The notes under the pieces: model-generated
What the model was told of the DNA's origin: nothing
The model's input: the letters and a program-made list of their open reading frames with translations, nothing else
The model's database searches: none
Shown: piece by piece, positions 35,710 through 46,842 of the stretch
Numbering within the stretch: the stretch's first letter is position 1
Layout: each line of letters begins with the position of its first letter
Program-made: the position numbers and the translations under genes
Assembly: GCA_003993805.1 (NCBI GenBank)
Contig: RSEF01000003.1
Coordinates: 37,157,130 to 37,221,129, forward strand
Origin: Himantopus leucocephalus
Taxonomy: Eukaryota > Chordata > Aves > Charadriiformes > Recurvirostridae
Reading direction: 5' to 3'
Length of the DNA stretch: 64,000 nucleotides

Positions 35710-38267
35710 AGTCCACTGATCCTTGACAACCACTTGAGAAGTACAAACCTAAGACACATGTATATATGCTCCATTTTCTTTTGACCTGTCAGTAAAAGAC
35801 CGAGCACCCTACAGGCATGTGGTGGCTAGAGGAACCCTGTGGAAATAGCCACTTTTTAAAAACAAACTGTCGTATGGAAATTCTTAATTACATCTGCAGG
35901 TGATACAACATCATTAGCAGCATCTTAGATCCCAAATATGGGGTGGGAAAAAAGCTTTCTCACTGACAAAAAAATGTGTCAAGACGCTATATTATGGATG
36001 CATTTAATTATACAATATTTGTATAGCATTCAAACTGTTGGTAACCCTCCTAACTTTCCTTCCTTCATTGCGGACTTCAGTGTTTGAACAAGGTGTGTAA
36101 AATCTTAGAATCCTTCTGCATTCTTCCATCCAAATTAAATCAACTGTTTTGAACTTTTTTTAAAAGTAACATAAAAAATGCTGCAGGTTTTCTTTCAAAA
36201 GCCAATTTAAACCAACCCCTCAAAATTACTTTTCTAAGCATTGTAATGCTGTTCATCTAAAGCAATTACAGCTTCAATTAACAGCAATTTCATCTGACAA
36301 GTGTTCATGCTTGAAAAAAAAGTGAAAATTTCCTTTTATTTCAAAAAGAAACATCTGAGTACATTGTAAACAAAAATAAACATTTGAGATTACCCACTTG
36401 AATGCTGACAATGGAATAGTTGAACTTTCACCCTTCCTCTACTACACATCAGCGTTAATACAATGCAAGTCAGATCTGTACATTTTTTTCTTCTAAGACT
36501 CTAACTAAATAGGATTTTCAAGATGAGTTTCCCATTCTCCATTAAGTGACAGTATGGAGTTTGAAGATAAATTAATGGAAATTAGATGCTGTTATGCAGC
36601 CAACAAATGCATCTGGTATGCCTGAAGCAAAATAATTATCATTACAGGAGACCTCTACAACCTGAACTCAAAGGCCATCAGGTTGTCAAGAATGAAAGCA
36701 ACTTGTAATGACGCGAACATCACCTACCACTTCTGTAGGTAACCCACCTGCCAGGCAAACACGTTAACCTATCTCAGGTATGAGCATCTTCACAACGAAG
36801 ATTTATTATTCATTCACCACTGTTTCTGTACAGCATCTTTGATATAAGTGTCCAACATGATCATATTTATTTAATGTCTTACCTCTCCTTCTCCTAACAT
36901 CTGACCCAGTGATAGGGACAAAAGCAGGCTCTCAGCTCATTTAAATTTTCTTAACTAATATCCCTTATTCACCCTAAGCTTTGGCTCAGACCTGAAGGGT
37001 TTCTAAATTATCTCCTCCCCAATGAACAAGAGGAACATTTTAGATTCCAGGATCAGATACGTTTTGACTATTATTGCAAAGGTCATTGCTACATACACGA
37101 GAGCAATGCAGGAAATACCATGCTGGGGTAGCCTTGTATCCTGTCTTTGTCAGTGACATGTAATTTAGTTCAGAGGAAGTGGGGAATAATTTTACCGTTA
37201 AGAAAAAAAAAGTGAAAGAATAGTATGTGAAGAAATAGATTTTTCTCTTGCTTCCAGTCAAGCCCTAACAAAAACATTGGATCAAACAAGTAGGTATTCT
37301 ACCAGACATCTGTTGGCAAATTAATGAAAAAGGGTTCCTGATGTAAGCCTACTGGCTAACACTTTGACATTCACACAAGCATGGCAAGTGACAAAGCACT
37401 TAGGTGCATACATATCTTCATTTTTTTCACATATTTACTCAGCTGTAGATATTACACATTTTCTACCAAATATCAGCTCTGCAGGACTGATTCTTATCTA
37501 GTGTAAATCAATGTGGTTTGAATTAGGTCAGTGCAGTTGTGCTAATTTAAACCGGTCTCAGACCTGGAGCATTGATTCTTTCACTAGATGGTAGAATATC
37601 CCATTCTGGGTAGATTCATGAAGATTGAGTCATATTTTTTTATGCTTACTTTCTTAAAGACAAGCAACAAATTCATTTTCTCTATTTTTTGGTAAGGAAT
37701 TATTACATTCCTGATTTTTTCCAAGGTGCCATATTTGTTATTCACCACTCAATTCCAGTACATTCAAATTTGCAGGTCCATGTATACCTAGGGTGACAAA
37801 CACTCTTTTGTAAGCTTTTTAACTGCCCTTTGGTCCTGGTTTCTCTAACTGTAGTCCTTAATAATTTTTCTGATTTCTGCGTAAGGTTTGCTGAAGATCT
37901 CTTCTTTTATATATTGAAAACTGAGGGAAAATAACTGCTCTGAATTTCTCACACTTGACAGTTCTCACATACTTGCTCACCTTTTTTACCTCATGGGACT
38001 GTCATTTCTTCTAAAGTTTATGTAACTGTTTTTGCAGAAAATGTCCTTTTTCCTGACTTGTTCTGGAATGACTTTATTTTATTTTTTTTTCCTCTTTTTT
38101 TGAGGCCAAAGCCTACATGAGTAAACTTATCCTACTCCTGTCTATCTTCCTTCTTTCTTGATTTTTTTTTATCAAGCTTCGTTTCATCTTTGAAAGATTT
38201 CTAAATATTTCTTCTATATTTTTTATAATAAAACATCTGAATTGTTACTGTAACCTGTGGCCGATAT
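35710..38267. other. Non-coding single-copy DNA with possible conserved block
   Basis: No gene recognised. The part at 36.10-36.31 kb (AGCATTGTAATGCTGTTCAT, AGCAATTACAGCTTCAATTA) has the look of a conserved non-coding element. A probable ancient repeat lies at 37472-37566 (separate entry). Otherwise nothing seen. Confidence 0.5.
37472..37566. mobile_element. Possible ancient amniote palindromic repeat
   Basis: The order GACTGATTCTTATCTAGTG, TAAATCAATGTGG, GTGCTAATTTAAACCGGTCTC, AGACCTGG recalls a short palindromic repeat, frequent in turtles and crocodilians, of the form 'gattctgatctcacttacaccggtgtaaatc ... tttacaccggtgtgagatcagaatc'. The two arms here are partly complementary but decayed. 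It has no coding capacity. I rely on memory of the pattern and cannot name the family. Confidence 0.33.
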
Positions 38268-38349
38268 GGAGGTAAGGAGAGGTGTTGGGAGATTAAACTT
38301 TCCTATTCGGAGGTAAGGAGAGGTGTTGGGAGATTAAACTTTCCTATTC
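38268..38349. repeat. Exact 41-bp tandem duplication
   Basis: A 41-bp unit starting GGAGGTAAGGAGAGGTGTTG and ending CTTTCCTATTC occurs twice head to tail with no mismatch (38268-38308 and 38309-38349). There is no N at the join. The perfect identity implies a very recent duplication or an assembly overlap that was not collapsed. Confidence 0.97.
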
Positions 38350-41153
38350 TTATTCTAGCACCTTTCAAGTCAATGTCACCAGGGAGTATAAATCTTTTAA
38401 TAAAAATTTTAAAACATACTGATCCTAGAAATATATTTTTCAGCTTGACATAGTGACTGTATTTTAGATTATTGCTACCCTTTGCATTTCTTCAAGGAAC
38501 AGAATTAACATGTGATTCGTATTTTTTTTGTGATTTTCATATCAAGGTCCTATATGCATTTCTCATTTGCATAGGGATTCTTGCAGATCTTCAAAAGAAA
38601 TTCTCTTTTCCCACTTTGTAGCTGGTAGCATAGTAAAAGCACCCAACAAGACAGCTGACTGGAATAATCTGTAGAGAAGTCTGACGTTAGGTGTATTTAA
38701 AATATTGTTGCTCAAAATCAACTAAGATTTCCCTCAGAAGAAAACTGTTGGGTTTTTTTTTCTTCCTTTTTTTGTCGCCCCATAATCTTGGAATCTCGCA
38801 GACTTCTCCGGGGTCAGCCATCTCCCCTGACTTCTAATGAATTAGTATCCAAGAAGCCTACTCACAAGCTACAGCAGCAGATAGGCAGCCCCAAGTCCTA
38901 CCAACTGGCAAACTGGTGAGCCTGGCTAGCCCCAGTACAGTCACTTTGAGAACAGAGGAGCCAACCTGACCAAAGAGACAGGGCTTGGCTCACAAGACTT
39001 AAGGACCAGGGCAATGAGGCAGCGTATCTAATGAGCCATTTGGGCATAAGGACATCCCAAGGAGCAGAGGAGTCCAGAGATACGGACATGGTAAGAAAGG
39101 AAGATTGGATACAGTTGTCCTATGTCCCTGGCAGGCAGAGCACCAAACTGGCAGAGAAAGAGCAGGCAAATGGAAAACAAAACAACTAAAACGCTAAGAA
39201 GCAGCATCACTGGCAGCATCTCCCCTGAGTGTTGGAGGAAATGACAGGCCCATCAAAACACCATTTTTTGACATACAAATGTTCTGTGAGAAAACTGTCT
39301 TTGAGCTCAAAACTTTGTGTTACAAATAACACAAAATTATATTTATACGTTGTTCTTAATGCAGTGCTAAGGAACCTTCTAGGAAGATATAAATGTATCT
39401 ACCACTATCACTATATAATTGTATCTATCTATCAATTGTATCATCAGCAAAAAGAGATGCAAATATTCTTCATGGTTTGATTAAGGAGTTGTGAAAGAAC
39501 AGGTAGTTCAAAAAGGAACTCAGGAGTTCCTCACACCAGCGGAAAAATCAGTTAAAAATCCTCCCGCCCACTTCAGTGGGGATGTCCCTGCAATGAGCAT
39601 GTACCTCACAGATGATAATTTACATGCTCACGAAAAACTGTGAATCTGCAGAGACCAGATACCACAGACAGTGAATCATAATCAATTCATGACTTAAGAA
39701 GCGCAGAGAAAAACCCCAAAATCAATGTGGAATTTCACAGCAAAGCAGTGCTGGGACAAAGTAGGACTGATATGTACGAGGAGTTAAATTTATACTATAA
39801 GCTCTTGCCTAGAGAAGGGAGAATCATAGATGAGATGCATTTTGGACTTGATGTAATAAGGGAAGTTGTAAATAAAGCACAAGATCCTAGCCAGTTAGTA
39901 AAACAGGAATGCTCAAGAAGTTTCCCTTGTGCAGTTGAGCTGTGTCTCAGAGAGTTTCAGTGCTGAGACAAGGCATCTTTTTCAAAGCCCTTTCTGTCTG
40001 AAAAAGAAGAAGAGTCCGCGTAGAATGCAATGAGCCAGGTTAAAGTCTCCGTAGGTCTATAATCACATTGCAGTCCACATATTTCCTTCACCCCCCAGGC
40101 TTTAACTTATCCAAGAGGTCAAATAACTAGTGGCTAGAATTTTCAGAAATAAGCAAGACTCACTTCTGGATTTGCACTTGAAATAATTCAACAGGGCCTG
40201 CTGTGGGACTTACTACATTTCAAGTTTCTTTGGAGTTCCTCAAATATGAAAACTCAAAAAAAAAAAAAAATGGAGCTGCACAATTCAATAATTAATTGTG
40301 GAAAAAACAAACCTTAAGACTGCAAAGGCAAGAATTACCATCTGTGTACCACCCTTGCTGCCTAAGGACCAGCTCTTCAGCATAGCTTCAGTTCATTTAG
40401 GGTCTTTTTGTCTCAGTGGAAAGCATCCCAGGCTTTTGTTAGCCGTCTGTACAACAAAGGACAGCTGTGGCTCAGGCTGTGCAACCATCCATTCAGCTGA
40501 GAACAGTAAAATAGGAATGTACTTGTATTTCCAAGACAGTGGATTCTAATGCCTCGGGACACATGCACACCCAAGCACTTCAGGCTCCTAATTAATCTTT
40601 ACATATGAAAGCTAGTTTCGAAAATGTTTTCACTTAAGGATTTACTTAACAAATAGATGTCCTTTTAGTGAACTTACCTTGAGCTCTAATCCTCATTTTA
40701 AAAAGTGTATTGTTAGTGTGGTACAGTCTTCATAATATTAAGAATAGATAAGATCAACAATTTAATACTTGGCTTGCAGCTTTGGTGATTAGGGATCACA
40801 TTTGCCCTGATAATGTTTTCAAAGTGAATAATTTTACTCATGCTTCCTCTCAAGTTTACTGATGACATACAGTATATAAATACATTCATTATATACATAT
40901 GTTATATATTATTGTATACAAATAAATTCTATAAATACCCCCCAGAATGAGATTTCTCTTGCTGTTTCTGAGGAACCACCGTAGATGGGACTACTAGGTG
41001 TATTAATGAAGTCAGAAGTGGTGAAGCTCAACAGTCAATGACCAGATTGCAAGCCCGACCCGAGGGATTTGCTTGCCCAACTCTTATCCTGGTGAAACAG
41101 CTCTTTGCAGGAATGTTCTTCTCATGTCATGTTAAAGTAGCATAAGGACCTCC

Positions 41154-41450
41154 TTAATTTATATAGAGCTGCAACAGATATAACAAGCCAACAATACAAA
41201 CCAGAAACAACAGCCCTGACCTTCCCTGCAAGCGCTCCTCCTTGCCTAGGCTGTCACCAACAGAGAGCTCTGCAGTAAGGTTGGTTGTCCTCTCCAGGCC
41301 ACATTCAAGGACATTCAGGGTGATGGTGCAAAGCAACTCTGCACTGGAGGGCTTCTTCCAGAGATCTGCTTTGTATAAGTACTTATTTTCAACTTCTTTT
41401 TCTTCACATCCGTTGTGACCATGATCCTCAACCACTGTAAACTGACACAT
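41154..41450 (-). other. Unassigned 98-codon open frame with a hydrophobic C-terminus
   Basis: Minus-strand frame starting MCQFTVVEDHGHNGCEEKEV. Residues about 20-70 have mixed polar and hydrophobic character with two Cys (in LLCTITLNVLECG) and an N-linked glycosylation sequon (NLT). The last 20 residues, GLLFLVCIVGLLYLLQLYIN, would form a transmembrane segment with almost no cytoplasmic tail. The frame is also open a few codons upstream of the Met, and a CAG acceptor-like site sits just after it. This layout recalls the last exon of a small membrane receptor, but I do not recognise a family and see no other exon, signal peptide or poly-A context. It could be an exon remnant or chance. Confidence 0.15.
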
Positions 41451-41679
41451 GTACGCAAAAATCAGTGGAACTGCTCCAGTTCATACTTGCTGAAATTCTG
41501 TCTGTGTGGGTTGGGTTTGTCTTTTTAGTCTGAATTTTTAGAGCAGGTACAGTAGAGGTCTGCTTCATGGCCAGGGCATCTGGATGCCGAACTTACAGTA
41601 GTGTGTCTTCATATAAATGAAAAGATTTAATGCAAACCCACTCTATTATACAGAACTTAGTTAATATATTGAGATAATA

Positions 41680-41795
41680 GATCTGAAGATCAGAAAGAAT
41701 AGCTATGATCATCTCATCTGTCCCCCTGCAGCTTACAGGCCATAAAATTTCATTCCTGCATCAGTCACTATTTTTGTAATAGACTTGGTATTGAG
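41680..41795. mobile_element. Possible ancient sauropsid repeat
   Basis: The stretch CAGAAAGAATAGCTATGATC, ATCTCATCTGTCCCCCTGC, ACAGGCCATAAAATTTCATT, CCTGCATCA follows, with substitutions, a repeat common in turtle genomes whose end reads 'ccagaagggaccattatgatcatctagtctgacctcctg ... acaggccatagaatttca ... cctgcatca'. I recall it as a LINE-type 3' region but cannot name the family. No coding part is seen. Confidence 0.42.
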
Positions 41796-42475
41796 AATAC
41801 TGATTATAAAATTCTTGTGTAATTCCTAAGACATAAAAACGTTGCCTTCAGTTATTGTCAGACTGGCCCAAGTACTTGCAGGGTTTCTTGCAGTCTGTGC
41901 TCAGAAAAAAGCACCAAGATGACAGACATTTTGATATCTTCTATTTTCTACTGTCTAATAGCTTCCTCAGGGCCTAGAACAGTGAACTGAAATTGAACAC
42001 TGGAACACACAGACATTCGCTCTAGCATTAAGGAGTTGCTTTGGAGCTAAAGATTTAGGAGCCCTTGCATACATGGGCACAACATATGTGAGAAGGGTTT
42101 CTATAGGGCACATGCAAACCACAGATGTTTAAACTTGTTCTTGTTCTTACAGAACTTGACTTGTTCTTATGGAAATCTATGTGGGCATAGTGACAGAGAC
42201 GTCATAAATAAACAGCATAAACAAACAAGAAGCAACCTCGAGCTAACTCACAATAATTCCACCGGTGGGGACCAGACAAATCTGTGACTGAACGTCAAAA
42301 GGCGTATGCCCAAAGTCTTCAAGACGGTAGTTACCATGTTTTCAGTGAATGAAGTGTGCAAAGTCACACCACTTATTTTTTTTTAAATAGGGCCACAGTA
42401 TTGTTCACATGCAAATTTCACATGACCTTCTAGTCCTTCAATTGACTGTAATTACCGTATTTACATTCCTAATAG

Positions 42476-42572
42476 GGTTACTCAGATGTCACCACAGGTA
42501 TATTTCGAAGACAGTGGATTTGCACATATAAAACTGAAGGACAATGAATTCACTGAAGAAAAAAGGAGGCTG
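42476..42572 (+). other. Exon-like segment of unknown product
   Basis: A 97-bp stretch sits between an acceptor-like site (ACATTCCTAATAG) and a donor-like site (CTG followed by GTGAGAG). In the frame open across it, it encodes MSPQVYFEDSGFAHIKLKDN and then EFTEEKRRL, which reads like protein. The open frame runs from about 42446 to 42631. The two splice-like sites are individually weak evidence, and I recognise no protein family. No neighbouring exon was found. Confidence 0.12.
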
Positions 42573-44330
42573 GTGAGAGTTTTAATTGCTGGCTGTGATT
42601 GGCAAAAAAGAAGGAATCCATCTGAAACACAATAGGACAAAAGACCCAGACAAAAACAAAAAATGGGGGAAACTAAAATAAGAATGAAACAACTATTCTA
42701 GGCATATTAAAACTTAGTCACGGTAGACACAATACCTATGTTACCTGAGAAGTTCTTCAAGAAATGCTGTCTTCCAAGGTGTTGTAACACTGCCCTAGGC
42801 ACTGACAGTCAGTAGAGAAGTGTGAAGTGGTACACATCTCTTCCGTTCTGCACAGCACAGACTTTGCCCTGCCATCAGGAAGTCACCTTGAGGCCGGATC
42901 CCAGAAAATACATCTTCATTCCAGGATAATTAAAAGCAGCTAGGAAGCAATTGGTAGCTTAGAGCAGGCAAGATGTGATTTAACCTGGAATTTTACCCCT
43001 AACAGCTATGATAAAGGGATCCCATTACACAGAAAAACACTTTAGCAGCAAACTCATCAAGAATTAACATTTTATACCAGCCTGATGTCAAACCACCATT
43101 GAGGCTAATATGCTATGCAATTGGTTTTTAACTGTGTGCTTTTAAGGACAATTGTTAATTAAGTGTCTATCTCTGGACTATAGTACACCTAACTCATTTA
43201 TTATTATTACTCTATTTCTGATCTTTTACAGACAATCTTTCTGACATCTTGCTCTTTTTACTTAAATATGATTACTTTTTTAAAAAGGAAACTGTTTTCC
43301 TAAGCTGCTTCTCTTCTCCTGACCATGAGACAAGTGGTCCACTTTGCCATTAGTGGGGAAACATGCACCATCACAACTCAAGTACAAATAATCAAGATGT
43401 TTCATAAGCATTCATCACTACTTGCATTGCTGCAGTAATCTGCAGAGTTTGGACTCCTAATTAAAGTAATCCAGACTCAAATTTCCATGTACTGTACAAA
43501 TGTGTGGTAAAAAATAATTTCTTCAAACAGATTTATGGATGAAATTTGCAGAGTATCTGTGCCCTACATCCATTAGTTGGGTAAAGCATCATAATTTTTG
43601 AAAGATGAAAGGATTTTCTCTACCTTTTCTCCTGAAGTTTTCATACTTGGTATAAAACAATTAAAGATGAGGGAATGAAAAGGGAGGGAAAGGTTGCACA
43701 AGTGAGGTTCAGGCCTCTGCTTCCCAGGTGACTCACAAAGCTGAAGAATCATCTGCTGTCTCGTATCCAGTGAATATTTAATATTGTTATGTGAAGTGCA
43801 AGAACTTCATCTTAAATCTTGACTTCAGAGCACTCTCCCAAGAAGTGATCCCCCTTAAACAAATGGAAGACCTAAAGCGGACACTCCAAAACACTGGATA
43901 AGGGCCCTAACCATGGTGCTAAGGGAAAAAAGGAGAAAGTGACCATTGCTCAAGTTTTACAGCAAATTGTTGTAGACACCTGCCTGCTTTAGCAGGCTCT
44001 GGGGAAGGAATTTGAGGAGATGGAGAATGGGGTTTAGGACACATGCTGGTCCTCAGTATTTCACTGTCAGATGGAGTAGGCACATTGCTGCTCAAAGATC
44101 TAATTTGGGCGAGATCTCACTAAACACGCTGGTGATATTCCAAGGTATTTAATCTTCTGTATGCCCACTGCAGGCCGCCCTGCCATGGATCCCAGCTTCT
44201 GTGGCTCAGAGACTAAAGGTTTTGTTCTCTGACACTCAGCATTTATATATTCAAGCCTTAATACAGATCTCAGCCTTAGAGTTTAAATCACAGTTTCCAA
44301 AGCAAATTTGGCACTATGAGGTTAATCCTC

Positions 44331-44558
44331 CCTGAAAGCAGCTTTGCAGAAAAGGACCTGAGGGACTTGGTGGACAACAAGCTGACCACGTGCCCGCAAT
44401 GTGTGCCCTTGCAGCAAAGGAGGCCAGCAGCGTCCTGAACTGCGTTAGGATGAGCATTGCCAGCAGGTTGAGGGAGGTGAGCTTTCCTCTCTGCTCATCG
44501 CTGGTGAGACACATCTGGAGTGCTGGGTCCAGTTTCGTACTCCCCACCCTAGGAAAGG
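44331..44558 (+). mobile_element. CR1 LINE, internal piece without 3' end (left part of a split copy)
   Basis: Plus-strand CR1 reverse-transcriptase part: CTTTGCAGAAAAGGACCTGA, GTGGACAACAAGCTGACCAC, GCCCTTGCAGCAAAGGAGG, AGCATTGCCAGCAGGTTGAG, TGGTGAGACACATCTGGAGT, and a diverged GTCCAGTTTCGTACTCCCCA. The translation carries CALAAKEASSVLNCVRMSIA and SRLREVSFPLC, the known CR1 order, but a two-base insertion near 44400 (TGTGTG for TGTG) breaks the frame relative to KDLRDLVDNKLT upstream. The piece stops at the point where the CR1 copy at 46843 begins, and it lacks a 3' end, which is unusual for CR1 because copies normally lose the 5' end instead. Confidence 0.88.
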
Positions 44559-46842
44559 GCCTGTATAGGGCCTGTGTAGCAGCAGTTGTCTGTTTTAAAG
44601 CAAGCTCCACTTTGCCAATAGGTAATAAAGCCTACATTTTTTCAATTCTACTTAGCAAATGTTAAAGCAGGATGAAAACTGGATTATGTTGTTCTGCAAA
44701 TAGAAGGGTGCTTTTCTCCCAGGCTATACTTAATAATGTTTTTAAAAAAAAAATGCTTTGCTCAAAAAAGAAAAAGTGGATAAGCAATAAAAATATCCCT
44801 CATAATGCAGCAAAACTGCATTAACTTAATGATTTGCTAAGAAGTCTGAAAATCTCTGTTGTATCACTGGAAAGAACAGAGATTTCCATGAAAATGTCCC
44901 CAGTTCCAACTGACATATCCTATATGAGGTCTATCAGATAAAGCGAATCCTTGTCCACAGTTCAAATTCCTTTTAAATAAGTTCAAAAACGTTGAGACAT
45001 AAATGGCAAGTCAAATCTGAATGACCCTGAAGGGAAATTACTATTATGCATTTATTTTGACTGCAGTTACTATTTCTTATTTTACTGTATTCTGAGTCCA
45101 ATGTTGACTTTTACCCATGGTTAGACGTTACAGATATTTATTTAAGAGTAAATGATTACAAGACATACTGTAACAATCTAAGCAACTGTGTTCCTGCCGA
45201 CATAAGTAAAGTTACTCAGGCACAAATGTTTGTAAATTTAAAAAAGATTTTACATTTTCCCTTCTGCCTCTTTTTTATCTCCCTTGCCTAAGTTGATTGT
45301 GCCAAGTCTGTGCAGGAGAGAGCAATAACCACAAAATCTAATTATGATTTCAGAAGTCAAGATATCCGTCTACTGAAACATCACGTTTGTCATTCCTTGA
45401 GTCAGCTGATCAAGGACAAGCAATGACATGGCTTTCTTATAAACAGTTTTTAGGAAGATCTAAGAGACAGGGATTGTCTCCTGAAATTTTGAAAGAGATT
45501 TTTAAAATAGTAGTCTCAAAAGCTTTCAACAGACCATTCGCTAGTACTTGATAGAAGCAGATGCAACCATTCAGGATGCTTTATGCCTGTTTCTAAGCAG
45601 GTAATATGATTACCATTAAAAGTACCAAAAAAGAAGGCACAGAAAAGATCCTTTTATGTCACTTGACTTTAGAACAGAGACTTTCTGGTGAAGTGCTGGC
45701 ATGGCATGTTAATAGTACTGTAATAATACCATATAGGAACTGCTGGATTAATTGATATTAAAAGTCCTGCAAGAGTTATGAAATACTCTTGTACATAATA
45801 ATACTCTTGTACAAGAGTTACAACATACAAAATGCTGCCATTGTTCCATTCTTTACATTAGAGGTGTTATCATGAGAGCTAACAAGTTGGAGATGACATA
45901 AAGCAGTTTCAGCTCTACAGCTATATCGGAAAACATATATACTTTCTTATATTAAAAAAAAAGAAAAAGCCCAGTCTATCTGAAAAAACAAGGAAGCCAA
46001 ATATTTTTTTTTGCCTAAAAAAATCTGAGTATCCAAAGAAGGATCACTTCTCTAAAGCACAAAAGTTGTTAGAAATGTCAGCAGAGGTCCATGAGTAAAA
46101 TGACAGAGGTCGCAGACACAGCAGACACTGCAAGTTTGCTTTATTTTCCTCTCTCCCTAGTTATTTCATGGACAAAAAGGGCATTGTCAGAATGCCACAG
46201 CCGGTGGTAGCAGCAGGTCCTTTTTTATTGGTCAGATATAAAGTGATCATAAAAAGCCAAATGGTCGAGCTTTTAACCCACACACACCTTCCAGCCTTAA
46301 AATTCCTCCACGTTTCACATTAAGTTTAACCAAACGACACTTGCTACAATCCAATCTGATGTTCTGAGGACTTGTTTAACAGCAAAGGAGCCAAATATAG
46401 TTCTACCAGACGTGATAAGTTGGGTAGTATTACTCCGCTTATTCAGCATTTCAGTCTTAGGCATATCACTATTGGCACTTACAGATCTCTAATGTTCTTA
46501 TGACAACACTTGTAAAACACTGAATGAACCAGTCGCATATAGTTTCCTCACTGAAGATCCTTTGAGCAATGCCGATGACAGCACACTGGGACATCTGCTA
46601 GTTATATGGCTGTTTCGCACTGAGTGGGTCCCACTGTGCTCCCGCTGGAGCCCTCATAATAATAATATGAAGCAATAACAAAATAACGATAATAATAATA
46701 GAAATATTAAAATAGTACCACAGGCTTAAGTGAAAATGACCAAAACTTGTTACCAAATTAAGACAACTTGAGTAGTTTACCCAGAAGTCCAGACTGTGTC
46801 AGAATAAATTATGGCAAACTTGAGGACACCAAGGCATTGTGA
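44559..46842. other. About 2.28 kb of DNA separating two CR1 pieces
   Basis: AT-rich sequence without genes, terminal repeats or a known transposon signature. It contains A-runs at about 44742-44751, an 18-bp tandem repeat around 45782-45813 with the perfect palindrome CTCTTGTACAAGAG (45804-45817), and an ATA-rich microsatellite at 46655-46701. If the flanking CR1 pieces were once one element, this stretch arrived later, by insertion or rearrangement. It looks like ordinary single-copy DNA. Confidence 0.5.
46655..46701. repeat. Imperfect (AAT)n microsatellite
   Basis: AAT/ATA trinucleotide units interrupted by GAAGC, CAAAAT and CG. Simple sequence within the spacer between two CR1 pieces. 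Confidence 0.75.

Larger units (their letters stand above)
38350..44330. other. Non-coding single-copy DNA with unassigned frames
   Basis: No gene identified. The part at 38.75-39.22 kb is more GC-rich than its surroundings and starts with TGTTGGGTTTTTTTT, but no LTR features follow. A run of 15 A lies at 40256-40270. Imperfect TATC/ATCT motifs lie near 39395-39440. Unassigned frames at 41154-41450 (minus) and 42476-42572 (plus) have their own entries, as does a possible ancient repeat at 41680-41795. Confidence 0.5.

Noticed and set aside
35363..35807. Minus-strand frames of 89-90 codons with repeated peptides
   Set aside because: They arise from the N-joined duplicate segment; the peptide repetition reflects the assembly, not a repeat protein.
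38745..39230. Possible solo LTR starting TGTTGGGTTTT
   Set aside because: No matching CA end, target-site duplication, TATA box plus poly-A signal order, or primer binding site could be recognised; only a GC-elevated patch remains.
40520..42525. Similar 21-mers containing AAGACAGTGGATT at about 40529 and 42505 as a dispersed repeat
   Set aside because: Similarity stops outside about 21 bp; such a match is expected by chance in a window of this size.
44559..46842. Spacer between the CR1 pieces as an endogenous retrovirus or DNA transposon
   Set aside because: No long terminal repeats, terminal inverted repeats, or gag, pol or transposase motifs were found.
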